Assembly (NCBI RefSeq): GCF_011605345.1 | Contig: NZ_JAAOXM010000002.1 | Coordinates: forward strand, 744,001 to 808,000 | Length of the DNA stretch: 64,000 bases | Source of the DNA: Burkholderia sp. D-99 | Lineage (GTDB): Bacteria > Pseudomonadota > Gammaproteobacteria > Burkholderiales > Burkholderiaceae | Reading direction: 5' to 3' | Part shown: in pieces, positions 27,324 through 35,763 of the stretch | Layout of the letters: every line of letters begins with the position of its first letter | Numbering within the stretch: position 1 is the first letter of the stretch | The notes under the pieces: generated by a model | Database searches by the model: none | The model's input: the letters and a program-made list of their open reading frames with translations, nothing else | Told to the model about the DNA's origin: nothing | Translations under genes and position numbers: made by a program

Positions 27324-30300
27324 TCAGTTCCGGATTTCGCCGAGATCGAGGCCCGCGAGCGGCACCGCCGCCGCGCTTCCGCTCACGCTATTGCCGCGCA
27401 TCGAGCCGAAATTGAGGCCGACCAGTCCGCCGTAGAACTGGTCGTAGCCGGCCGTGTAGGCAATACGGCTGCTCGTCGTCGAATTCTCGACATTGCCGAA
27501 GTTACCGCCCGCCACGCCGCCCAGCCGTGCCTCGCGACCACCTGCCACGCTACCCGACGATGACGACGACGCGATCCGTCCGGAATTGTTGCCGACAAGG
27601 CCGCCGACCCAACTGCGATCGCCGCCCTTCGCCGAACCGGACGCGCTGGACGCATCGATCGATGCGCCCATGTAGTTTTCGCCGACCAGGCCGCCGACCA
27701 AACCATCAGCGCCCGCGACGACGTCACCCGATGCGCTCGACGACGACACGCTGCCTTCGTTGCGCCCGATCAGGCCGCCGGCACGGCCCATACCGGCAAT
27801 GTTGACGGCGCCGCGCGCGCTGGAACTTGCCACCTTGCCCGCGTTCTTGCCGACGAGCCCGCCTGCGATGCCGTTCGTGCCGGCCGATACGCTGCCGGCC
27901 GCCGAGGAAGCGACCACGGAACCGCTGTTCTCGCCGACGAGGCCGCCCACGGTGCCCGATGCACCGGCGATAACCGACCCACGCGCATCGGACGACTTCA
28001 CGCTCCCGGTGTTGACGCCGACCAGGCCACCCGCCTTCGCGTTGTCGCCCACGGTCACGCTGCCCGTCGCGTCGGAGGCTTCGATCGACGCGGCGTTGTA
28101 GCCGACGAGGCCGCCCGCCGTCGCGTCATGACCGCCTCGCACGCTCGCGCTCGACGAAGAGGCGTTGATACGCCCGGCCTTGTTCCCGCCTTGGTTGAAA
28201 CCGACGAGGCCGCCGACACGCGCGCCGCGGGCCATGGCGGTGACGCTGCCTGCTGCCGTCGACGCCGTGATGACGCCGCGGTTGAGACCGACCAGACCGC
28301 CCGTGTCGCCGGCCGACTGGCTGCTGACCTGTACGTCGGCGCGGCTGTTGCTGATGATCGCGTCGCCGCGATCCGGCCACAGGACAGTGAGGTTTTCGCC
28401 GACCAGACCGCCGACGGATATCGCATCCTTGTCGCCTTCGACACGGCCGGAAACGGATGCGCGATCGATTCGTCCGCTCAGGTTGCTGCCGACCAGACCA
28501 CCGACCATCGTACGGCCGCTGCCGCTGACCAGGATGTCCTTCGCCTTCACGTTCGAGATCTCGCCCATGTTGTAGCCGGCCAATGCGCCGACACTGACAG
28601 GCGAGCTGCCGGCCGGACCAAATGCCCTTGCCGTGATTTTTTCAAGCGTGAGGTTGGCGATACGGCCGGTATTGGATGCGAACAACCCGACGACCGCCAC
28701 GCCGGGATTCGTGACCGACAGGTTGCGCACGGTATTGCCCAGACCGTCGAACACGCCGCCGAAGCTCGCGGTGCCGCCGCCGAGGCTGCGGAATTGCGCG
28801 CCCTTGCCGTCGATCGCATTGCCCAGCACGTAACCGCCGTTCATGTTGCCTTCGACGCTGCGCAGCCCCTCGAGATCGTGAATGACCCGATACGCCTTGC
28901 CGTTTGCCGAGAACGACGCATTGCGGCCCGACAGCGTGACCACCGCATCGTCGTTCGTCAGCGTATAGCCGCTGCCCGAGTTCAGCGCCAGGCTTGCGTT
29001 TTCGCCCGTCAGCGTCAGCGTGTTGCCGATGCGAACTTGTTTTGCCGCGCTCATCATCACGCCCGCGTTCGCGCCGCTCGCGTTCAGCGCGCGGTTCAGG
29101 TTGACGTTACCCTGGCGCGATGTCAGCGACAACGCGTTGTCGCTCGTCCAGCTCACCGCGTCACCCACCGTCAGGTCGCCCGACGTGTTGGTCAACGCCA
29201 CGTTCGTCGTGCCGAGGTTGCGCGACAGCGTCTCTCCGTCGATCGCATTGACATTGGCATTGGCACCGACGCCCGCGTTGGCCGCCTCGATCGTCCACAG
29301 GCCCGCTTTGCCCGACGCCGCACGCGTATCCACCTGCACGTCACGCGACACCACCACCCGCTCGCCGCGCGTCGTCACCGTACCGCCCGCCGTCGACGCG
29401 TCCTGCGCACTCGCGTCCAGCTTGCCCGCGACATGCACCTGGCCGCCGTCCAGCGTGATCTTCCCGGCGCGGCTGCTCAGCCCCTTCGCCTCGATCGTGC
29501 CGCTGTTCTTCACCACCGAGCCCAGCAGATCGCCTGCCGCGCGCGCCGTCATCAGCACTTCCCCGCCGTCCGCCTTCAACAGCCCGCCGTTGTGTGCCTG
29601 CGCATCTACCGCCCCGCCTTCCACCTGCAGGTTCAGCAACCCGTTGCCGTCGAAGTTCACGTTGAACGCATTGCCCGCGCCCAGCGCCACGCGGCCCATC
29701 TGCGCACGAATCACGCCCGTGTTCGACACCCGCGCACCCAGCAGCGCCACGCTGCCGCCGTCCGTCGCCGCGATCGTCCCCGCGTTCTCCACCGACTGGC
29801 CCGACGTTCCCGCAAACCGGTAGCGACCCGCCAGGAAATCGGCGTCCGACAGGTTCTGCGTCGACGCCACCAGGCCGCCCACGTTCACCTGCGCGCCCGC
29901 GCCGAACATCACTCCGTTCGGGTTCACCAGGAACACGCGCCCATTCGCGTCCAGCTGGCCGTGAATCTGGCTGCCGTTCGCCCCGATCACCCGATTCAGC
30001 GCGATCGACTGGTTCGTCGGCTGCTTGAACGACACCCGCTCGCCGCCGCCCACGCTGAAGTCCTGCCAGTTCGTGATCAGCTTGTCCGTGTGCTGGTGGA
30101 TCGACATCGTCTTGCCGTCCGCCGATGTATCGATGTTCGCGTTACCCGACTTGATCTCGCCGCCCGTCGGCAGCGCGTATGCGCCCGACGCCATGGCCAG
30201 CCCCAGCAGCGACACGCCCGCCGCGAGCAGGCGCTTGCCGCCGCCCGACTTGCCGCGACGGCGTGCCGTTTCCCCGACTGCACACCAGCCACCCTGTGCT

Positions 30301-30332
30301 TCATTCCACACCAATGAATAGGCTTTATTCAT
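27324..30332 (-). CDS. TpsA-type exoprotein with GLUG repeats (filamentous-haemagglutinin-like)
   Basis: 1002 residues. An extended signal peptide (ESPR: MNKAYSLVWNEAQGGWCAV) leads to cleavage near GAYALP; the TPS domain carries FLVNPNGVMFGAG (NPNG at 137-140) and NRVIGANGSQIHG, required for recognition by a TpsB partner. A beta-helix middle follows. From about residue 580 to 975 there are some 14 GLUG-type units (GGLVGxNxG...), one nearly every 28 residues. It would be exported through the transporter encoded just upstream and act as a surface or released adhesin/biofilm protein. Short for a FhaB, and no C-terminal toxin domain is present, so it is not a contact-dependent inhibition CdiA. 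Terminator follows at 27111-27148. Confidence 0.88.
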   Translation of the reverse strand: MNKAYSLVWNEAQGGWCAVGETARRRGKSGGGKRLLAAGVSLLGLAMASGAYALPTGGEIKSGNANIDTSADGKTMSIHQHTDKLITNWQDFSVGGGERVSFKQPTNQSIALNRVIGANGSQIHGQLDANGRVFLVNPNGVMFGAGAQVNVGGLVASTQNLSDADFLAGRYRFAGTSGQSVENAGTIAATDGGSVALLGARVSNTGVIRAQMGRVALGAGNAFNVNFDGNGLLNLQVEGGAVDAQAHNGGLLKADGGEVLMTARAAGDLLGSVVKNSGTIEAKGLSSRAGKITLDGGQVHVAGKLDASAQDASTAGGTVTTRGERVVVSRDVQVDTRAASGKAGLWTIEAANAGVGANANVNAIDGETLSRNLGTTNVALTNTSGDLTVGDAVSWTSDNALSLTSRQGNVNLNRALNASGANAGVMMSAAKQVRIGNTLTLTGENASLALNSGSGYTLTNDDAVVTLSGRNASFSANGKAYRVIHDLEGLRSVEGNMNGGYVLGNAIDGKGAQFRSLGGGTASFGGVFDGLGNTVRNLSVTNPGVAVVGLFASNTGRIANLTLEKITARAFGPAGSSPVSVGALAGYNMGEISNVKAKDILVSGSGRTMVGGLVGSNLSGRIDRASVSGRVEGDKDAISVGGLVGENLTVLWPDRGDAIISNSRADVQVSSQSAGDTGGLVGLNRGVITASTAAGSVTAMARGARVGGLVGFNQGGNKAGRINASSSSASVRGGHDATAGGLVGYNAASIEASDATGSVTVGDNAKAGGLVGVNTGSVKSSDARGSVIAGASGTVGGLVGENSGSVVASSAAGSVSAGTNGIAGGLVGKNAGKVASSSARGAVNIAGMGRAGGLIGRNEGSVSSSSASGDVVAGADGLVGGLVGENYMGASIDASSASGSAKGGDRSWVGGLVGNNSGRIASSSSSGSVAGGREARLGGVAGGNFGNVENSTTSSRIAYTAGYDQFYGGLVGLNFGSMRGNSVSGSAAAVPLAGLDLGEIRN

Positions 30333-30395
30333 TTTGGTATCCTCTTCAATTTATTGTAGAAAACCCGCCTTGCCAGACGGAACGATCACGCGCGC

Positions 30396-32168
30396 TCAGA
30401 AATACTGAGCGGCCTGAACCCATACGCTCGGCGCGCGGGTCGGCGAACCGAACGCCGCGCCGAGCGGCCATGCGGCCGTCAGCATCACCTGCCGCTTCGC
30501 GCCGAACCAGCTCGCGCCGACACCGCCGGCCTGCATGTGCTGCATGTTTCGCTCTCGCGTCCACGGGTGTTTGTCGGCCTGCACGCGCCCGGCGTCGACG
30601 AACGTGCTGACCTGCCATCCGGGCGCGACGAGATAACGCAACTCGGCGCTGGCCTGCCAGCCCTGGTCGCCACTGCCGGCGCCGAGTGCATACGCGCGCA
30701 CGCCGTACGGGCCGCCGAGGCTGAACTTCTCCGATTCGTCGAGGTTGCGCGACGCAAGCTGCGCGCTGAATTGCGTGTACAACTCGAACCGACGCCCCAG
30801 CGCCTGCACGCGCAGCGCGCTCACATTCAGCTTCGCAAAACTGCCGATCGACTTCTTCAGCGCATCCGCCTCGAACGGATCGTTGCTGCGCAGCCGTCCG
30901 ATGCCGAACATCACCGAGAACCCGTTGCGGCCGCCGCCCAGCCAGCCGTCCTGGCTGTTGCCGCTGACGCCGAAGGTCCACAGGCCGACGTTCTTGTCGC
31001 GCCGGATGTCGAATATGCCGTAGTCGTCGCGCAGGTTCTTGTTTTCGTACTGGATCTGCGCGGTGACGCTCAGGTTGCGCGCGCGCACGAGCGGCTGCGT
31101 GACGTACGCGGTTTGCACGCTCGCTCGGCCTTGCGATTCGAGATCGGAAAAAGCGCCGCCGAGCCGGTAGCGCAGCGACGAATACGCGACGCCGACCCGC
31201 GTCGACGCGGGCCCGACCGGTACCTGGTAAGCGGCACGGTAGTAGCGCTGCAGCTCGTTGCTGACGAGCCCGCGCAGGCTCAGCCGATCGCCGAGCCGCA
31301 GCGGCGAATTGACGTCGACGCTGCCGCCGAAACGGTAGCGCCCGAGCGCCACGTCGCCGAAGTTGTCGAATTCGAGCGATCCGGACGCGAGCGGCCCTTT
31401 GTCGGTGTCGACGACGAGATCGGTGGTGCCCGGCATTTCGCCCGGACGCAACGTGCCGCGCGCACTGACGCCGGCCAGGTCGTCGAGCAGCAACAGGCTG
31501 CGCTCGAGATCGGGCCCGCGAACGACGTCGCCCGGATGCAGCGCCGAGAGCGGCTGGCGCAGCGCGGCACCGACCACGCGCGAATGATTCTGGATCGTGA
31601 TTGCGCCGTAGCGTCCTTCGGCGATTTCGATGCGCACAACGCCGTCGTCGATGTCCTGGCGAGGCAGGTAGGCGCGCGCAAGCACGTAGCCATGGCGGCG
31701 ATAGTAGGCTGTGATGCGCCCGGCGGCGCGTTGCAGTTCGGCAAAACTCAGCGTGCCGCCGGCCAGATCGGCGACGAGCGGCAGCAGTGTGTCGCTGCCG
31801 AACACCGTATTGCCGTCGAGCGCGAATGCGCGAACGTACACGCGAGGCCCCGACTCGGGCGCGCGCTCGGCGGCCTCTTCCGACGGCGGCACCGTCAGCT
31901 CTGGCGCGGTTTCCGGCGGCAGCTCCGGACGCGGCGTCTCGATGTCGCGCATCGCACGCCCCGCGTCCGGCACTTGCGCATGGGCCGGCTCGAACAGGCC
32001 CGCGGCACCGCCGCAGATCAGCGCCACGCACAATGCGTGGCGGGCCCGCAGGGCGACGCCGGCGGCAGGGCGCACCGCACACGAACCGGCCTCGTGCGAC
32101 CGCGTGGCTGCGACGTTACCGATGTCGGCCCGACGACGGCCGACGAATTGCATAGGATCTAACCACAT
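30396..32168 (-). CDS. TpsB outer-membrane transporter (FhaC/ShlB family)
   Basis: 590 residues. After a long N-terminus with a signal (ALCVALICGGAAGLFEPAHAQ), a proline-rich linker (PRPELPPETAPELTVPPSEE), POTRA domain 1 starting VYVRAFALDGNTVFG, POTRA 2 (ITIQNHSRVVGAALRQPL), and a 16-strand barrel with LEFDNFGDVALGRYRFGG and the conserved tip motif LGGPYGVRAYALGAG; it ends in Phe as outer-membrane barrels do. It secretes the TpsA encoded 63 bases downstream. Start 32168 is not well marked; the ATG five codons in is equally possible. Confidence 0.9.
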   Translation of the reverse strand: MWLDPMQFVGRRRADIGNVAATRSHEAGSCAVRPAAGVALRARHALCVALICGGAAGLFEPAHAQVPDAGRAMRDIETPRPELPPETAPELTVPPSEEAAERAPESGPRVYVRAFALDGNTVFGSDTLLPLVADLAGGTLSFAELQRAAGRITAYYRRHGYVLARAYLPRQDIDDGVVRIEIAEGRYGAITIQNHSRVVGAALRQPLSALHPGDVVRGPDLERSLLLLDDLAGVSARGTLRPGEMPGTTDLVVDTDKGPLASGSLEFDNFGDVALGRYRFGGSVDVNSPLRLGDRLSLRGLVSNELQRYYRAAYQVPVGPASTRVGVAYSSLRYRLGGAFSDLESQGRASVQTAYVTQPLVRARNLSVTAQIQYENKNLRDDYGIFDIRRDKNVGLWTFGVSGNSQDGWLGGGRNGFSVMFGIGRLRSNDPFEADALKKSIGSFAKLNVSALRVQALGRRFELYTQFSAQLASRNLDESEKFSLGGPYGVRAYALGAGSGDQGWQASAELRYLVAPGWQVSTFVDAGRVQADKHPWTRERNMQHMQAGGVGASWFGAKRQVMLTAAWPLGAAFGSPTRAPSVWVQAAQYF

Positions 32169-32461
32169 GGAACACCTTCGGACCCGGCCGGCAGCGCACT
32201 TGCCGGCTTTGACTCAATCGCCGGATGCTACAGACGGACGTTTCGCATGTATTTAGATCACGTACGAAAATTCGTGACTTAATTGTTAATTGCACGCGCA
32301 ACCGTACGAAATGTCGGGAGGGCAAGGCCGACTGCGCTTGATCGAATGGATGGAAACGCATCGGCGTTCGGCCATACTCCAGGCACGATCACGATTGACC
32401 ACCTGCGGCGGCGCTCCTAAACTGGCATTCCTTTTACGCCGCTCACGCAAAAGGGATCCCC
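32169..32461. promoter_or_regulatory. Divergent promoter region between TpsB and the LysE-type exporter
   Basis: 293 bases serving two diverging genes. An AT-rich core (about 32230-32300) carries TCACGTACGAAAATTCGTGA with TCACG/CGTGA arms at the outer ends, a possible operator. No small gene is credible here. Confidence 0.4.
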
Positions 32462-33094
32462 ATGATCGACATCTCCACGCTCGCGCTGTTCTCCGGCGCA
32501 TGTCTCGCGCTGACCGCCACGCCAGGCCCCGACATGTTGTTGATCGCGTCGCGCAGCGTGAGCCAGGGGCGGCGCGCCGGCTTCGCGACGCTCGCGGGCA
32601 TTCAGGCCGGTACCTACTGCCACGCGCTCGCGGCGGCGCTCGGGCTTTCACAGCTCTTCGTCGCGGTACCGATTGCATATGACGCCGTACGCTTCGCGGG
32701 CGCCGCGTATCTGCTCTATCTCGCGTGGAAGACGTTCCGTTCGGATGCGACCGCTCTGTCGCCCGTCGCGTCGCAACGTCGCCACTCGACCGCGACGATC
32801 TTCCGCCAGGGCCTGACGACGAACCTGCTGAACCCGAAGATGGCGCTGTTCGTGCTGGCGCTGTTCCCGCAGTTCGTGCGGCCCGAGCACGGCTCGATCG
32901 CCGTGCAGATTCTCGTGCTCGCGACGGTGCTGAACCTGATCGGGATCGTCGTGAATGGTGCGGTCATTCTCTCCGCAAGCCGGCTGAGCCAGCGGATCGG
33001 CGCGCGCCGCCGCCCGTCGAAGCTGCCGCAGTATCTGCTCGGCACGGTATTCGTCGGCCTCGCGGCACGGCTCGCGGTGGCTGGGCGGAACTGA
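32462..33094 (+). CDS. LysE/RhtB family amino-acid exporter
   Basis: 210 residues, six hydrophobic segments, normal family length. Seen: ALTATPGPDMLLI near the N-terminus (the family's TPGP motif), FAGAAYLLYLAWK, and GLTTNLLNPKMALFVLALFPQFV (the NPK motif). Exports amino acids or homoserine-lactone-like compounds across the inner membrane; the substrate is not predictable. Monocistronic, with a terminator at 33232-33267. Confidence 0.9.
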   Translation: MIDISTLALFSGACLALTATPGPDMLLIASRSVSQGRRAGFATLAGIQAGTYCHALAAALGLSQLFVAVPIAYDAVRFAGAAYLLYLAWKTFRSDATALSPVASQRRHSTATIFRQGLTTNLLNPKMALFVLALFPQFVRPEHGSIAVQILVLATVLNLIGIVVNGAVILSASRLSQRIGARRRPSKLPQYLLGTVFVGLAARLAVAGRN

Positions 33095-33231
33095 TCCCGC
33101 CTCCTCCTGCAGTCTTCCCGAAATCCTCGCGCAGTCCTCCCGAAGCACGCAGGCAGTCCTGATATCCATTCGGCCAGCTGGTCGAATCCAGGCCACCAGC
33201 AAACAATCCGCCTCGCACATCAGCAACGAAG

Positions 33232-33267
33232 CAGCGGAGAAATGCCCAGACGTTTCTCCGCTGTTTT
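33232..33267 (+). terminator. Rho-independent terminator downstream of the LysE-type gene
   Basis: Perfect 11-bp arms CAGCGGAGAAA (33232-33242) and TTTCTCCGCTG (33253-33263) with a 10-base loop, followed by TTTT on the plus strand. It insulates the toxin-antitoxin operon from upstream transcription. Confidence 0.85.
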
Positions 33268-33318
33268 CGTGCATTCCGCGAGCCGCCTTCATGACACACG
33301 ACGGCGCGCCTTCTTGTG

Positions 33319-33337
33319 AACAAATAACATATTTGTT
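33319..33337. promoter_or_regulatory. Operator-like dyad of the toxin-antitoxin operon
   Basis: AACAAAT, 5 bases, ATTTGTT: a perfect inverted repeat ending three bases before the toxin ATG. Type II toxin-antitoxin operons are normally repressed by the antitoxin binding such a site; binding here by the HTH antitoxin is inferred. Confidence 0.6.
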
Positions 33338-33340
33338 ACG

Positions 33341-33682
33341 ATGCGAACCGTCGCGTATGAAATCCATTTCTTCAGCGAGCAGGTCGAGGCACGCGTGTTT
33401 GCGTTCCCAAACACACTGACCGCAGGGTTCTTCGCACTCGCCGACCGTATGGAAAAGTACGGCCCGCATCTGGGCGAACCTCATACCAGACCGATGGGCG
33501 ACGGGTTGTATGAAATGCGCTTGAAGCGCCTGGAAGGCATCGCCCGTGTCTTTTACTGCGTGGTCGTCGATCGGCGGATCGTCATGCTTCACGCCTTCGT
33601 GAAGAAGACGCAGCAAACGCCGCTGAAAGAACTGGCAACCGCGCGCCGCCGCTTGAAGGAGGTTCGATATGGCAACCTATAA
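33341..33682 (+). CDS. RelE/HigB-type toxin (Gp49-like)
   Basis: 113 residues. Seen: GDGLYEMRLKRLEGIARVFYCVVVDRRIVMLHAFVKK, the Gp49-like HigB core, with the closing helix TPLKELATARRRLKE. Toxins of this family cleave mRNA on ribosomes. The ATG has no ribosome site upstream and follows the operator dyad at once, so translation is probably weak, whereas the antitoxin has a strong site. The gene overlaps the antitoxin by 14 bases, toxin first, the HigBA order. Confidence 0.82.
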   Translation: MRTVAYEIHFFSEQVEARVFAFPNTLTAGFFALADRMEKYGPHLGEPHTRPMGDGLYEMRLKRLEGIARVFYCVVVDRRIVMLHAFVKKTQQTPLKELATARRRLKEVRYGNL

Positions 33683-33956
33683 GACCCTGCGCGAGCGGGC
33701 GTTGGACGATCCCGAAGTACGCGCCGAATACGACCGGCTGAACCGCGAGGAATTCGCGCTGCTCGACGTCATGCTGGCCGCCCGGCACGCCGCCGGTCTT
33801 TCGCAAGCCGACGTGGCCGAGCGCATGGGCACGCAAGCGCCTGCCGTCACGCGGCTCGAACGTGCGCTTGCGACCGGGAAGCACTCGCCGTCGATCGATA
33901 CGTTGCGAAAGTATGCGGCCGCGTGCGGCAAGAAACTCGTGATCTCGTTCGCCTGA
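33669..33956 (+). CDS. XRE-family antitoxin (HigA-like)
   Basis: 95 residues with an XRE helix-turn-helix: AARHAAGLSQADVAERMGTQAPAVTRLERALATGKHSPS, then DTLRKYAAACGKKLVISF. The start at 33669 has AAGGAGG 6 bases upstream. It should neutralise the upstream toxin and repress the operon through the dyad at 33319-33337. Ends the operon; the next gene is on the other strand. Confidence 0.85.
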   Translation: MATYKTLRERALDDPEVRAEYDRLNREEFALLDVMLAARHAAGLSQADVAERMGTQAPAVTRLERALATGKHSPSIDTLRKYAAACGKKLVISFA

Positions 33957-33999
33957 ATCGCCACGCGGCCCGGACATCGACGTCTCGACCGTCCGTTCC

Positions 34000-34725
34000 T
34001 CATACAACCGACGGCCCCCCTTCTTCGCCTCCCGCCCGATCCCCACGCGCCCACGCAGCGCCGGCACGATCACGCGTATCCGCCACCACGCGCAGTTCCC
34101 CGCTTTCCATCAAGCTCGCCGGCGTCACCGTGCGCCGCTGCCACGGAATCCGGCCGAAATACCAGATCTTCCAGAAGCCGAGCGGGTGATCGGGGTTCCG
34201 GCGCAGCAGCGTGTCGAAGGTCTCGACGTCGCCGAGCACGATCCGCGTCGCATCGCGCACGACTTCGCGCACGAACCGAGAGCAGAACTGCCGGCGCGAC
34301 GCGAGATTGAAACCCGTGTCGTACACCACGCCGGTCCGGCGCATCGCCGCGTCGACGAGCCGGCGCCGCTGCGCGGCATCGAGCGGCTGCTTCAGCCGCG
34401 CAATCACGCACGCGCCGCGATCGGAGCGCGCGAGAAACCGCGACATCGTCGTGACGCGCGAGAGCGGAAACGTACTCTCCGCGATCAGCGTTTCGCCACC
34501 CCGCTCGCCGACGACGATCCCGACGTGATTCGTCCACGAGCGCGTTGCACTCGCCACTTCGAGAAACGGCCGCACGGTCACGCGGATGAACACGATGTCG
34601 CCGATCTCGGGCTCGGCCGGCAACGACAGGTCATTGCGACGAGAAGAACCGACGGGAAAGAGATGCCGCCAGCCCGCGCCGGGCGAGCGGATCATGAGCG
34701 GCTGGCAGCCGGTATCGACAACCAT
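34000..34725 (-). CDS. YiiX/YebB-like permuted papain-fold protein
   Basis: 241 residues. Seen: GDIVFIRVTVRPF near residue 33, SWTNHVGIVVGERGGETLIAES with the His of the permuted NlpC/P60-like fold, and a later RRQFCSRFVREVV where the Cys would sit. Such proteins (DUF830-type) are thought to be amidases or thiol hydrolases acting on lipids or cell-wall peptides; the substrate is unknown. ATG at 34725 is chosen because GAGG lies 5 bases upstream and the conserved part starts soon after. No secretion signal, so cytoplasmic. Order His before Cys matches the permuted family. Confidence 0.72.
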   Translation of the reverse strand: MVVDTGCQPLMIRSPGAGWRHLFPVGSSRRNDLSLPAEPEIGDIVFIRVTVRPFLEVASATRSWTNHVGIVVGERGGETLIAESTFPLSRVTTMSRFLARSDRGACVIARLKQPLDAAQRRRLVDAAMRRTGVVYDTGFNLASRRQFCSRFVREVVRDATRIVLGDVETFDTLLRRNPDHPLGFWKIWYFGRIPWQRRTVTPASLMESGELRVVADTRDRAGAAWARGDRAGGEEGGPSVV

Positions 34726-34884
34726 ACGGACCTCGCGCGAGTGGAGATGGCGAGAGCATGTCAGCAGCAGCCGCGCCGCGCATCCGCCGCATGTGCGAGC
34801 GAACGAATCCGTGCCGCCGGGTGGCGGATTTCGATACCGGTGTGATGCGTGACGCGTCATCCGCGCGGCATGACGCGGAACTCT

Positions 34885-35454
34885 TCAGCGCGTCGCGCCC
34901 AGCGCCACGCGCAGCCGCTCCATCAGTTGAGTGTAGTGCCGTAGCACATCGTCCTTCGGCACGACATTCGCGGTCGCGAAACGGTCGGACCACGCCGGTT
35001 TCCATTCATACGAGCCGTGCACGCTGCGGTCGCCGTCGGGCGCCTGGATCAGCGAGCGGATCCGCGCGTCGCGGCCCGGGCCCGTATGCATGTCAAACAG
35101 CGCGTGGATATACGTGTGATACGCGTCGTACACATCGTCGTCGAACAGGTAGCGGTAGATGTGAAACGTGCGGTCGAGCTCGCGCTTCGCGCGGATCACG
35201 TCGTCCGGCGAGATGTCCTTCCAGTAGCCGATCCACGTGTAGAAGCACAGCAGCGCGTTGAGCTGCGGCGCGACCGCGTCGTACAGCGCGAGCCGCTTCT
35301 CGATCAATCGCTGGTTGGTCCACTGCACGAGTTCGAGCCGTTTCAGCCGGCGCGCGACGAGCCAGCCGAGGCAAGCCACCGACAGCGGCGTCAGCACGCC
35401 GAGCACGAGCTTGACGATTTCCAGCGAATTCCACGGATTGTTGAGTGGCTGCAT
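34885..35454 (-). CDS. Unknown protein with one membrane helix
   Basis: 189 residues, not recognised. One hydrophobic segment near the N-terminus (VKLVLGVLTPLSVACLGWLVARRL) followed by a charged soluble part with LIEKRLALYDAVAPQLNALLCFYTWIGYWKDISPDDVI, YRYLFDDDVYDAYHTYIHALFD and a C-terminal LRHYTQLMERLRVALG. Proteins of this plan occur widely as uncharacterised membrane-anchored proteins. The start may instead be at 35568, which adds 38 residues without clear signal; ATG at 35454 fits the helix better. Single gene, no clear partner. Confidence 0.6.
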   Translation of the reverse strand: MQPLNNPWNSLEIVKLVLGVLTPLSVACLGWLVARRLKRLELVQWTNQRLIEKRLALYDAVAPQLNALLCFYTWIGYWKDISPDDVIRAKRELDRTFHIYRYLFDDDVYDAYHTYIHALFDMHTGPGRDARIRSLIQAPDGDRSVHGSYEWKPAWSDRFATANVVPKDDVLRHYTQLMERLRVALGATR

Positions 35455-35675
35455 GAATGGCCCGACAAGAAGAAACGCATCCGCGCCGGCGCATGACCCG
35501 GCGCGCAGCGCCGCCTGCCCGATTGCGTCGACATTGACCGTTAGTTGCTTGCGCATCGAACGTCGCACGACAACACGGGCGACATGTCCGAAGCGGCGTG
35601 ATTCGTCAGTCTATCGGGCGATTGTCACCGAGCCGTGACCGTTCGTCGACCCATTGTCACGGGTCCGTGCACCCG

Positions 35676-35756
35676 CGTCGCCTGCGTCGCCTGCGTTGCC
35701 TGCGTCGCCTACGTCGCCTACGTCGCCCACGTCGCCTACGTCGCCTACGTCGCCTA
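35676..35756. repeat. Nine tandem copies of a 9-bp unit
   Basis: CGTCGCCTA or close variants (CGTCGCCTG, CGTTGCCTG, CGTCGCCCA) repeated nine times without gaps. It begins 7 bases behind the stop of the Lrp-type gene on its downstream side. Not in a gene; copy number could vary by slipped-strand pairing. Confidence 0.9.
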
Positions 35757-35763
35757 CGTCACG

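Noticed and set aside
27324..30332. CdiA-type contact-dependent inhibition toxin
   Set aside because: No large C-terminal toxin domain or immunity gene; GLUG repeats run to the end.
35676..35756. Tandem repeats considered as a CRISPR array
   Set aside because: Units are 9 bases with no spacers; no cas genes in the window.
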